From CBDCYN01 sp965224205 (GTDB taxonomy: Bacteria; Planctomycetota; Phycisphaerae; Phycisphaerales; Phycisphaeraceae), in contig CBDCYN010000035.1 in the NCBI GenBank assembly GCA_965224205.1, positions 1-35,292 of the forward strand: 35,292 nt of DNA. Reading direction: 5' to 3'. The notes below the pieces were generated by a model. It saw only the letters and a list, made by a program, of their open reading frames with translations. It did not search any database and was not told the DNA's origin. Position 1 is the first letter of the stretch. Each line of letters starts with the position of its first letter. Below, in pieces: positions 14,821 to 23,460 of this stretch. Made by a program: the position numbers and the translations under genes.

Positions 14821-17166
14821 ATGGCTGGTTCATGGTTGAGTGACCCACCTGTTTGGGTGAGTCGGATGGGGTTGCTGGTGAACGAGGGGTTGATCGGTGA
14901 GTTCCTCGCCAGCGTGGTCCCGCCGATCGTGTTGGTGGGTGTGTTGCTGATTGTGTCGGGTCGTCTGGGTCGCAGCTTGGGGGTCCCTCATCTGTTTTGG
15001 CATGACCGGCGCTGGCATCAGTTCTGGGCGGGGCTGGCGCTAAGCTTATTGATTAGCCATATCTGTGCCGTGGCGATCCTGACGGGTACGAAGAACGATG
15101 TGGCCGCCGCCGGGCAGCTGACACATTGGACCCGGTCATTCGGGCCGATCGACTTGGGGTGGATCCGCCTCCAACGTCTGGGCCATGTGTTCCTGTGGTA
15201 CTACGCGTTGTTCCAGGCGATCGTCGTCGCATTTTTCGTGGTGGGGTTCTTAGGGCAGACGGTCCGTCACGAAGCGCCGCGGTGGCCGCTGCCGATCGGT
15301 TATCTCTTGGGGTGTGGGGTGACGCTCATCGGGGGGGTCGTCTTTAAATTCATCGGAGAGGCCACGATCCGGCCCATCGCCCAAGGGGCGGGGGATCTGG
15401 CTGAGGAGGTGCTATCTCAGCCGTTCCGTGAGCGATACCGGTACCCTAGCCACCATATGATCGCGGCGATGGTGTGCGCGGCGGAAGCGGTGATCTTTAT
15501 CTTCATCCGTTGGGCCGGCCCCAAACGCCCATACTCGAGCCCGGCGGTGCTGATCTGTACGACGGCGGGGTTGATCATCGCAGGGTACGGAGCGGTCGTC
15601 TTTGCACCGCCGCCGTTCGGGGCCGGCTTGATGATCGCGATTCTGATGGTGCTGATGTTGCTGGGGGGGCTGCCTCAGTACAAATACCGATTCAGCCATT
15701 TTTCGGATCTTTATATCGACGACGGTTTTCGTGAGTATTTCAAGGCTCTTAAATCGAAGCGGACCCCAGCGCTGCAGGCCGCAACGACCTCGGGATCTCA
15801 TCTCCATTTTTGGTCCGGATCCCAACACCGGGCCGACGCAAGCGTGACCTGTAGCAAACCCCTAGTCGCTCTTCATCGTAAAGCCGAGCGAGATCCTGGC
15901 GACAAGCCGCTGCTGACTTATAAACAGGTCCTTCCGGATCACAACGACCCAAGCCCCATGGTGATTGTGTGCACCAGCGGGGGGGGGCTGCGTGCCGCGG
16001 CGTGGACCGTGGCTGTGTTGAACCACCTCGAACAGGTGGTGCCGTCTCTGACGTATCGCACGCGCTTGGTTTGCGGCGCCTCGGGGGGGATGGTGGGGGC
16101 CGCGTACCACGTGGCTAGCCTCCAGCCGCCGAACGGTCAGCTCGACCAGGCCCGCCACGGCTACCGGTGCAAGGAAACGGGCCGAGTGGTCCCGCTGACC
16201 GGCGATCAGATGTTCGACAAGATCTGCGAGGACAGCCTCGGGCCGGTCTCGCACCGGTTGGTTTCCAACGATCTTCTCAAGTGCATGACCTGGCCCTGGC
16301 CGATCCCTCGCCACCGCGGCACGGCTTTGGAAGAGGCCTGGAACGAGAACCTCGACGACGTTCTGTCCCAGTCGTTAAGCGATATGTACGACGGGGAAGA
16401 AGCCCGGTGGCGGCCATCGCTGGTCTTTTCGCCGATGATGGTCGAAGACGGGCGTCGGCTGCTGATCAGCAATCTGGACCTGTCCGGCGTGAAGTTTAAT
16501 TTCGCCCCTCGGTTGGCGCGGTGCGACCATTGTTCGGTATCAGCGGTGGAGCTTCGGCGGTTGTTCCCGGGGCGTAGCCTGTCGCTGCCTCTGGTAACCG
16601 CCGCGAGGATGAGCTCGAGTTTTCCCTATATTTCTCCCGCGTGTTACCTGCCCACCTATCCCCCGCGACGGGTCGTCGACGCGGGGTATTACGACAACTT
16701 TGGGGTCAACCTCGCGGCGCTGTGGTTGTCGCACCTGCTGCGGAGTGAGAAACGGGATTTGTTGATGGCTCGGGTTAATGGGATCTTGTTAATCGAGATC
16801 GACGCTTGGGACCGCGACGAGAAGCTGAGCGATATCGGCCAGGGGGTCAACGGACACACCGGCCCTGGGCTGATTCATCGCAGTTTAGCCGGGCTAACCG
16901 GACCGGTGACCGGATTGCTCAACGCGCGGTGGGGAGTGAATTCGTATCGCAATGACGAGCTGATTGAATACGTTCATAGCGAGCTGAATAGCGACGGCCG
17001 CGATTTCTTCCATATCGAACGGTTTGGTCTGCACCATGAGGCGTCTCTGAGTTGGACCCTCACGACCCAGGACAAACAGGGGATTAAGAACGGCTTGAAT
17101 GCCCGCAACCTTCCAAGTAGGTTTGACGCGATCCAGGCATGGTGGCAGCAGAGGCATCGCTCTTGA
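14821..17166 (+). CDS. Multi-spanning membrane protein with patatin-like phospholipase domain
   Basis: A 781-residue protein. The first 300 residues contain about seven membrane helices. From about residue 375 a patatin-like lipase domain follows: the oxyanion loop SGGGLRAAAW, the nucleophile elbow CGASGG with serine S421, and the catalytic aspartate D620 in VVDAGYYDNFG. Patatins are Ser-Asp dyad hydrolases that release free fatty acids from membrane lipids. The ATG at 14821 has AGGGG eight bases upstream, better than a GTG at 14803 whose GGAG is only two bases away. It is the last + strand gene of the cluster, 98 bp after the P450. Providing free fatty acid to the alpha-dioxygenase is an attractive role but is inferred from position only. 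Confidence 0.85.
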   Translation: MAGSWLSDPPVWVSRMGLLVNEGLIGEFLASVVPPIVLVGVLLIVSGRLGRSLGVPHLFWHDRRWHQFWAGLALSLLISHICAVAILTGTKNDVAAAGQLTHWTRSFGPIDLGWIRLQRLGHVFLWYYALFQAIVVAFFVVGFLGQTVRHEAPRWPLPIGYLLGCGVTLIGGVVFKFIGEATIRPIAQGAGDLAEEVLSQPFRERYRYPSHHMIAAMVCAAEAVIFIFIRWAGPKRPYSSPAVLICTTAGLIIAGYGAVVFAPPPFGAGLMIAILMVLMLLGGLPQYKYRFSHFSDLYIDDGFREYFKALKSKRTPALQAATTSGSHLHFWSGSQHRADASVTCSKPLVALHRKAERDPGDKPLLTYKQVLPDHNDPSPMVIVCTSGGGLRAAAWTVAVLNHLEQVVPSLTYRTRLVCGASGGMVGAAYHVASLQPPNGQLDQARHGYRCKETGRVVPLTGDQMFDKICEDSLGPVSHRLVSNDLLKCMTWPWPIPRHRGTALEEAWNENLDDVLSQSLSDMYDGEEARWRPSLVFSPMMVEDGRRLLISNLDLSGVKFNFAPRLARCDHCSVSAVELRRLFPGRSLSLPLVTAARMSSSFPYISPACYLPTYPPRRVVDAGYYDNFGVNLAALWLSHLLRSEKRDLLMARVNGILLIEIDAWDRDEKLSDIGQGVNGHTGPGLIHRSLAGLTGPVTGLLNARWGVNSYRNDELIEYVHSELNSDGRDFFHIERFGLHHEASLSWTLTTQDKQGIKNGLNARNLPSRFDAIQAWWQQRHRS

Positions 17167-17213
17167 CCACTGTCGTTGTATGGATGGTATGGGATTAGAC
17201 CGCTTGCCCAGCG

Positions 17214-17549
17214 TTAAGGAATCGTCGGCAGCGGCCTTAGGGGACGCGACTCACTAGGCTGGGCCTGGGATCCAGGGAGGTCTAACTCGCTTTCGATGAT
17301 CTGTTGCTCTTCGGGTAGGCGGGACGTATCGATCGCGCCTGTGGTGATGAGCGATCCCAACACGATCAAGGCAACCCCTAAACACGCGTAGATGATCCGC
17401 GCCCCGGCCCTGCCCGCGAGCTTCGTGAAAAAGCGGGCCTTGTAGTGATTCATGAACCATTCCCAGTTAAACAAGCTCCCGGCCAAGGAGAACAACCCGA
17501 TCAAAACGAAGAGGATACCGATAGGGTTCATGGCGAATGCCCCGTTCAT
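17214..17549 (-). CDS. Small two-helix membrane protein coupled to the SGNH-like gene
   Basis: A 111-residue protein with two membrane helices (about residues 8-27 and 52-70) joined by a basic loop containing KARFFTKLAGRAGAR, and a polar proline-rich tail. The ATG at 17549 overlaps the stop of the upstream SGNH-like gene in an ATGA arrangement, which sets the start and suggests translational coupling; a longer open frame extends upstream to 17627. The layout of two helices with an arginine/lysine loop resembles Imm17-type small membrane proteins, but the match is by eye and no toxin gene is adjacent. Confidence 0.65.
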   Translation of the reverse strand: MNGAFAMNPIGILFVLIGLFSLAGSLFNWEWFMNHYKARFFTKLAGRAGARIIYACLGVALIVLGSLITTGAIDTSRLPEEQQIIESELDLPGSQAQPSESRPLRPLPTIP

Positions 17550-18637
17550 GGAGAAGCCGATTCTTGAGAACGTTTCGAGCGGACCTGGGAAGCGTAGTAG
17601 CTGGCGATTTGCTGAGCCTGCGCCCACGCCTCTTCAAGCGCTGCGTGCTGAGGGGCGGTCATGTCGTGAGACCGACTCCGCCTCGTCAGCCGCCACAAGC
17701 GGAAAAACCGCTCATCGCAGCGGCGCAGGCCCTCATACAGATCACGGCTAAGCTGAGCCGCCATCAACTCGGGGGTACGCAGGGGGATCGCCAGCACCTG
17801 GCGGATCTGCCGCATGTCCACCGGTCGAAGCGGCGACCACCCCAAAGGGTCGAGCTCCGCGGCGGTTACCCCGATGCCGCGGAGGATCACGCTAGCGATG
17901 ACGACATGCGCCTGTTCAGACGGCAACCATCCGCCCTGGGTCATGGTATTGATCCCCGCCTGATTGGCCGCGTCGTACATCATCTTCGTGTGCCGGTACA
18001 AGTCGATGTACAAGCGTCGGTCAGAAGACGCGGCCAGTTCCGCGGCGGCAGCGGAGACCTGCTCGAGGATCTGGGCGTATCCCATCGCATCGAGCCGCGG
18101 GTTCGAGCCGCTCTGGACCGCCGGCGGGCCGACGACCACGACCTGCCGCACGGATCCAAATGACTCGACTTTACGGATCAGCTGCTGCAGTTCGTTTTTG
18201 AATAACTCGATCACCGGTTGGTCGGTGGGCTGGGCACGGCCATCGTTGAGCCCGAAGCAAAGAAAAACCACCGTCGGTTGCGTGAGATGCAGCAGGTCGT
18301 CGATGTCCTCGTGAAGCGCCGACCCCGCGGTCGCCCCGTCACGGCCGCCGTTGTAAAAACGCAGTCGGGCCTCGGGCATCATCGCCATCATCGCCGTGGC
18401 CACCGCGCGGGTATAAAACATCTGTTGGGTCATGTCGTCACCTACAAACAAGACCCGATCTGCGGGCCGGATCACCGGCTTGTTGGGTGTATTGGGCGTA
18501 GTCCGAGCGGGCTTGTTTGACCGGTCTTGAGGCGAAGGATTTTGATCCGTCCCACCCGGTGGACCGGCAGCCGATGCGCCGGCCAGGAACCATCCCGCCA
18601 GGAGGGCCATAGCGATCATGTGAGAGTGTCTTATCAT
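17546..18637 (-). CDS. Secreted SGNH/GDSL-hydrolase-like protein with substituted catalytic serine
   Basis: A 363-residue protein with a signal peptide (hydrophobic residues about 8-23) and a proline/threonine-rich linker. The domain from residue 58 follows the SGNH hydrolase order: block I VLFVGDDMT, block II YNGGRDGATAG (N96), block III FGLNDG (N131). Block I normally reads GDS with the catalytic serine; here codon 68 is GAC, aspartate. The usual C-terminal DxxH block is also not evident; SEQAH (H244) is in roughly the right place. It may therefore be a non-catalytic binding protein or use another mechanism. The start has AGGAGG four bases upstream. The downstream two-helix gene overlaps it, forming a two-gene operon. 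Confidence 0.75.
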   Translation of the reverse strand: MIRHSHMIAMALLAGWFLAGASAAGPPGGTDQNPSPQDRSNKPARTTPNTPNKPVIRPADRVLFVGDDMTQQMFYTRAVATAMMAMMPEARLRFYNGGRDGATAGSALHEDIDDLLHLTQPTVVFLCFGLNDGRAQPTDQPVIELFKNELQQLIRKVESFGSVRQVVVVGPPAVQSGSNPRLDAMGYAQILEQVSAAAAELAASSDRRLYIDLYRHTKMMYDAANQAGINTMTQGGWLPSEQAHVVIASVILRGIGVTAAELDPLGWSPLRPVDMRQIRQVLAIPLRTPELMAAQLSRDLYEGLRRCDERFFRLWRLTRRSRSHDMTAPQHAALEEAWAQAQQIASYYASQVRSKRSQESASP

Positions 18638-18784
18638 CGTGCCTCCTGCGATTTAGAACGTGTATGAGAAGCCGTGTGTTACTGGCAGCTGGACCATCCC
18701 TATCAGAGGCGGCCGCACAGGACCCCGGCTAACGAGCCGCCCGTGACATGCCATATCGAGCTCATTCGCTTCTTGCACCTGTTT

Positions 18785-19540
<756 letters not shown>

Positions 19541-19702
19541 CACCAGTCCATTTCTGTGCTTCTGACCAAAGTTTGGCGTCCAGTCGGTCTTGACGGACAG
19601 ATATCCGTTTGCATTCTACCGGATAAACGGGAAAATAAACGGCTCGAGTGGATTTTGAACGGATAATCAACGGAATCTCTGGCTTAGCCGACGAGGTAGA
19701 AC
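19541..19702. promoter_or_regulatory. Divergent promoter region between pdxJ and rpmA with AACGG repeats
   Basis: The + strand carries AACGG cores ending at about 19630, 19642, 19662 and 19673, two of them in the longer form ATAAACGG, plus an inverted copy CCGTTT at 19605-19610. TTGACG at 19590-19595 could be a -35 box for rpmA, but the -10 candidate (CATTCT) is poor. The repeats might be an operator or might be chance. Confidence 0.35.
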
Positions 19703-19948
19703 ATGGCTCATAAAAAGGGACAAGGCAGCACGAAGAATGGCCGCGATTCGAACGCCCAATACCGCGGTATTAAGCTTTACGGGGGTCAGGCGGCGCGGGC
19801 GGGGAACATTATCATCCGCCAGTGCGGCACACCGTTCAAGCCCGGCTATCAAGTCGGCATCGGCAAGGACAATACCCTTTATGCTCTGGCTGATGGGGTG
19901 ATCGAATTCCAAGGTCGACGCGTGCACGTCCGATCAGCCCCTGCATAG
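19703..19948 (+). CDS. rpmA: 50S ribosomal protein L27
   Basis: An 81-residue protein of the large ribosomal subunit, whose N-terminal tail reaches toward the peptidyl transferase centre. It begins MAHKKGQGSTKNGRDS and continues with YGGQAARAGNIIIRQ and GKDNTLYALADG, the conserved L27 sequence. It does not carry the cleavable N-terminal extension known in Firmicutes. GAGGT lies five bases before the ATG. In many bacteria the order is rplU-rpmA-obg; here obg follows, but rplU is not upstream, with divergent pdxJ in its place. Confidence 0.97.
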   Translation: MAHKKGQGSTKNGRDSNAQYRGIKLYGGQAARAGNIIIRQCGTPFKPGYQVGIGKDNTLYALADGVIEFQGRRVHVRSAPA

Positions 19949-20071
19949 GAGAGATAAGAAATCCTCTGGATGGGAAAGAGGGGTAATGTCTGTAGGTGGG
20001 GCGCACGCGATCTCATTTTTTACCGTCATTTTACCCATTATTCCTATGATGTGGGGTGTGTCGGGTGTCTG

Positions 20072-20130
20072 TCGACGGTCTACGCATCGCGTAGCATAAT
20101 ACCGCATCGGTGATGCACTTTAGCCGTCGA
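20072..20130 (+). ncRNA. Possible three-way-junction leader between rpmA and obg
   Basis: TCGACGG (20072-20078) can pair with CCGTCGA (20124-20130). Inside it are two perfect hairpins: CTACGC-ATC-GCGTAG (20080-20094) and GCATC-GGT-GATGC (20104-20116). The fold would end 84 bases before the obg start. The surrounding 266 bp between rpmA and obg hold no gene. This is a structure read by eye and no known riboswitch class is recognised. Confidence 0.35.
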
Positions 20131-20214
20131 GAAATTCCTCGCCGCGTACACGAGTCACGCCAGATTTTTTGTTCGCGATAGGCAGCCATGCCAGCGGATA
20201 CGGATTGATCCCCC

Positions 20215-21258
20215 ATGCTGGTCGACCAAGCGACCATTATTGTCCGAAGCGGTAAGGGCGGCGATGGCCACGTGAGCTTCCGTCGCGAAAAGTACGTGCC
20301 CAAAGGGGGCCCCGACGGCGGTGACGGCGGCGACGGCGGTAGTGTCTACTTGGTCGCCACGCCCGGGGTCGATACTTTGTTGGATTTCTCGGGTCGTCAC
20401 CACTGGCACGCCCAGGACGGTCGCCCCGGTGGATCGAGACAATGTTTCGGTGCCAGCGGTTCTGACCTAGAGATCCAAGTCCCCCCTGGCACGCTTGTCT
20501 ACGACGCCGAATCTGGTGACCGGATCAGCGACCTGGAAGCCGCCGGCCAACGCATTATCGTCGCCCGAGGTGGCCGGGGGGGATACGGCAACGAGCACTT
20601 CAAGAGCGCCACGAACCAGGCGCCCCGTCAGTACACCCCGGGCGAACCGGCCCAAGAGCGCACCCTTCAACTCGAACTCAAACTCATTGCCGACATCGGC
20701 TTGATTGGGAAACCAAATGCCGGGAAGTCCACGCTGCTGTCACGCGTTAGCCAAGCCCGGCCCAAGATTGCTGACTACCCCTTTACCACGCTCCAGCCAA
20801 ATCTCGGGATCGCCGAGCTTAGCGGGTACCGGCGCCTCGTCATCGCTGACATCCCCGGCCTGATCGAGGGCGCCAGTCAGGGTCATGGCCTGGGCAACCG
20901 GTTTTTGCGGCACATCGAGCGGACCCGGTGTCTGGTCCATGTCATCGGGGTTGACCCTTTGTGGACCAATCAGGAACCGGCCGATCACGAACAACAGCTC
21001 CTGCGGGATTATCACACGATCCATGAAGAACTGGCCAGCTATTCCAAGGAATTAGTCAACAAACCCAGAATAATCCTGCTTAATAAGATCGATCTGTTGC
21101 CTCATCAGGAAGCTGCAAAAGCGCTACTCGATAGGCTGCAACAGGGGTTAGATCTCCGCCCTGTCGCGTGCAGCGCCGTGACCGGTGCTGGGATCCCCGA
21201 GATGCTTGAGGCTTGCTGGTCGATGGCCCGCGGGACGGGGCAGACCCAGCGGAGCTGA
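20215..21258 (+). CDS. obg: Obg family GTPase involved in ribosome assembly
   Basis: A 347-residue GTPase. Residues 1-158 form the glycine-rich Obg fold (VRSGKGGDGHVSFRREKYVPKGGP and GGDGGDGG). The G domain follows: G1 GKPNAGKST (residues 165-173), switch I DYPFTTLQPNLG, G3 DIPGLIEGA, and G4 NKID. The protein binds the 50S subunit, assists its late assembly and links GTP state to growth. The C-terminal OCT domain of some homologues is absent and the length is the common short form. The ATG at 20215 lacks a strong ribosome binding site. It converges with the zinc-ribbon gene on the other strand. Confidence 0.96.
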   Translation: MLVDQATIIVRSGKGGDGHVSFRREKYVPKGGPDGGDGGDGGSVYLVATPGVDTLLDFSGRHHWHAQDGRPGGSRQCFGASGSDLEIQVPPGTLVYDAESGDRISDLEAAGQRIIVARGGRGGYGNEHFKSATNQAPRQYTPGEPAQERTLQLELKLIADIGLIGKPNAGKSTLLSRVSQARPKIADYPFTTLQPNLGIAELSGYRRLVIADIPGLIEGASQGHGLGNRFLRHIERTRCLVHVIGVDPLWTNQEPADHEQQLLRDYHTIHEELASYSKELVNKPRIILLNKIDLLPHQEAAKALLDRLQQGLDLRPVACSAVTGAGIPEMLEACWSMARGTGQTQRS

Positions 21259-21328
21259 TCCAAACCCTCTCGAAAAACCCGCCGTCTGATCAGGACCATC
21301 GGACCCGTCTCAAATCCGACGCGGACGG

Positions 21329-22354
21329 TCATAATATTTCGTTGAGCCACTGCCGCAGCATTTGGGCACTTACTTTCTCGCACCGGCCGTTATACCGTCG
21401 CACGAGATCTTGCACAGCCGGGGTCACGTTGGCATCGATCAGCAGCATGTCGAACTGGGTCCCTGGCGTCAATTCAAGGACCTTGGTGATCGATTCGATC
21501 GCACCGCGGTCGAGCTGCCGGCCGGTGATGAGGATCACCTGCGTCGGGTTGCTGGTCATCGCGACATCGATCGCCTTAGGCAGGTCCGGCTGTCCCATCG
21601 CGATAAACCCGGCCAAGAAATCTCTAAGCCCTGCGCGGTCGATCTCGATCATGGGCTGTGGCTGGGGGGGGAACACCGACGCGCTGCCCTCGCTGCTGAT
21701 CACCAGCTGAAACTCCATCCCCGTCAGCTGGTGGTCGGTGCCGTCCTGGATCATGTCCTTGACCACGCCTAACCAGACACGGCCATCTGAGGACGTATCG
21801 ACCACAACGACTGATTTTTTCCCGATCGGCAGGCCGACGATGTTGGGCATCTCGATCTCGAACGGGTTCATGGACGGGTCATAGTCGGCGAGGATCTTCT
21901 CCGAGCCCGGCTGCCAAGAGGCCTCGGGGGCTCCGTGGAGCAGGATCATCAGCGCCGAGGCGCACACGCTCACGATCGCGGCCATCACCAGCACAAACAC
22001 CAGCACCACCGTCGCACGGACCGCAGGCCGCTTGATCTTCCGAGCGGTAGGGATATACGTATCCGCATCGATCTGGTAGCTCTTGCCCGACGCGGTGGTA
22101 TAAGTGCCCGTGTCAACGGCGGAGGCGTCCGCCAGGGCTTCGGCCGGGTCGAGTGCCTCCTGGTCCCCATACTCTCCGGAAGTGCCCTCGGGCCGTTCGG
22201 GGCGGATGAGCTTCTCGGCCCGCTCCGATGCCGGGTTTTCCGGCACGGTCATCAGCACGCTACAGTTAGAGCACCGGCACACCCCCCCCGCGAAGCCGAT
22301 GTCCAATTCAAGCAACTCCTTGCAGTTGGGGCATTCAAGCTCAAGCATATCCAT
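21329..22354 (-). CDS. Membrane protein with N-terminal zinc ribbon and von Willebrand-like C-terminal domain
   Basis: A 341-residue protein. A zinc ribbon at the N-terminus uses C8-x2-C11 and C28-x2-C31. An acidic linker leads to one membrane helix (about residues 114-138). The C-terminal domain starts with SVVVVDTSSDGRVW, whose D186-x-S-x-D order resembles a degenerate MIDAS motif of von Willebrand A-like domains, followed by alternating strands and helices such as TQVILITGRQL. The frame is open to 22450, overlapping the upstream peptidase gene; the ATG at 22354 starts just before the zinc ribbon, avoids that overlap and has a GGGGGC sequence eight bases upstream. It lies 44 bp after the sppA-like gene on the same strand and may share its transcript. 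Function is unknown. Confidence 0.65.
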   Translation of the reverse strand: MDMLELECPNCKELLELDIGFAGGVCRCSNCSVLMTVPENPASERAEKLIRPERPEGTSGEYGDQEALDPAEALADASAVDTGTYTTASGKSYQIDADTYIPTARKIKRPAVRATVVLVFVLVMAAIVSVCASALMILLHGAPEASWQPGSEKILADYDPSMNPFEIEMPNIVGLPIGKKSVVVVDTSSDGRVWLGVVKDMIQDGTDHQLTGMEFQLVISSEGSASVFPPQPQPMIEIDRAGLRDFLAGFIAMGQPDLPKAIDVAMTSNPTQVILITGRQLDRGAIESITKVLELTPGTQFDMLLIDANVTPAVQDLVRRYNGRCEKVSAQMLRQWLNEIL

Positions 22355-22398
22355 CGCACAAGCCCCCAAGGTACAGACCACAACCTCTCCGCCTCGGG

Positions 22399-23439
22399 TT
22401 AAGGCAATGGCCATAGGTAGTAAAACATCGTCGACGATCCGCCCTGACAAGCTGGAAAATTAAACTGCGCCAGGTTGATTTGAGTCCCTCGACCGGCGAC
22501 GCCCGAACCCGACATGGCTCCTCCTACTGGGGTCGCTGCGTACGGCGAGCCCACATATTCAATCGGGCGATGGTAGGCTACAAGATCCGCCTTTTGGACC
22601 CCCGCCAGCTGCCTGGCCCAGGCATAGGCTTCTTGGATATCGCCTACACGATCAACCAGCCCTAGCTTGCCCGCATGTCGGCCGGTGACGACCCGACCGT
22701 CCGTCACCATCGTGAAATCCTCTTTCTTGATCCTCGGGCGCGATTCACGGACCACGCCCAAGAACCTGCTGTAAAAATCGTCCACCATCTCTTCGAGCAC
22801 GTTGCGATGCTCTTCCGTGAGTGTGCTTAAGGGTGAACCGGCGTCCTTGTTGGGGCCACTGGTGATCGCCTCGGCCTCGATACCCAGTCGGGTCATGGCC
22901 GGTTTGAAGCTGATCGTTTGCACGATCACCCCGATGCTGCCGGTGACCGTAGTCGGGTAGGCCATGATCTGATCCGCCGCGCACGCGACGTAATATCCCC
23001 CGCTGGCCGTGACGTCCATCATCATCGCCAAAACCGGTTTGCCGGTTTCGGCTCTGAATCGCTTGATCATCCGGTACATCGCGTCACTAGCGGTCACCGT
23101 CCCCCCGGGGGTATTGAGCCGAAGGATCACCGCCTTGACCTTCTGATCATGCCGGGCCAGCTCCAGCTGCTCGTGAAGAAGGCTCACCGGGTTCTCGCCT
23201 TGCTGGATCAGCCCCGGCTTATCGGCGTTGTAGATCATCCCCGACACGTCGACGATCGCGATCCGGTCGTTAAACCAGCCCCCGTCCGACTCGATCACCG
23301 TGGTGGCCAGCCGCTGATCACCGGGTGCAACCCCAACCACGAACGTCATCGGCCCGCAACCTGTTAGGGTTATACACAGGTGAAAGAGCGCCATCCCGTA
23401 GATCCGGCACGCCCAGAGCCGCCTGACGCTGCGTAACAT
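22399..23439 (-). CDS. sppA: Signal peptide peptidase SppA-type S49 serine peptidase, lipoprotein form
   Basis: A 346-residue S49-family peptidase that would cleave leftover signal peptides or other membrane peptides. The catalytic serine is S146 in DVTASGGYY, and the general-base lysine is K198 in SGPNKDAGSP; the 52-residue spacing equals that of the Bacillus short-form SppA. A conserved LNTPGGTVTASD segment precedes them. The N-terminus is a lipoprotein signal with lipobox LTGC, so the enzyme is probably lipid-anchored rather than held by a transmembrane helix. I chose the ATG at 23439, with AAGGA four bases upstream and a basic n-region, over the ATG at 23460, which would add an acidic extension to the signal peptide. 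It is the first gene of a likely pair with the zinc-ribbon membrane protein. Confidence 0.88.
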   Translation of the reverse strand: MLRSVRRLWACRIYGMALFHLCITLTGCGPMTFVVGVAPGDQRLATTVIESDGGWFNDRIAIVDVSGMIYNADKPGLIQQGENPVSLLHEQLELARHDQKVKAVILRLNTPGGTVTASDAMYRMIKRFRAETGKPVLAMMMDVTASGGYYVACAADQIMAYPTTVTGSIGVIVQTISFKPAMTRLGIEAEAITSGPNKDAGSPLSTLTEEHRNVLEEMVDDFYSRFLGVVRESRPRIKKEDFTMVTDGRVVTGRHAGKLGLVDRVGDIQEAYAWARQLAGVQKADLVAYHRPIEYVGSPYAATPVGGAMSGSGVAGRGTQINLAQFNFPACQGGSSTMFYYLWPLP

Positions 23440-23460
23440 GTCATCCTTGTTTTGATCCAT

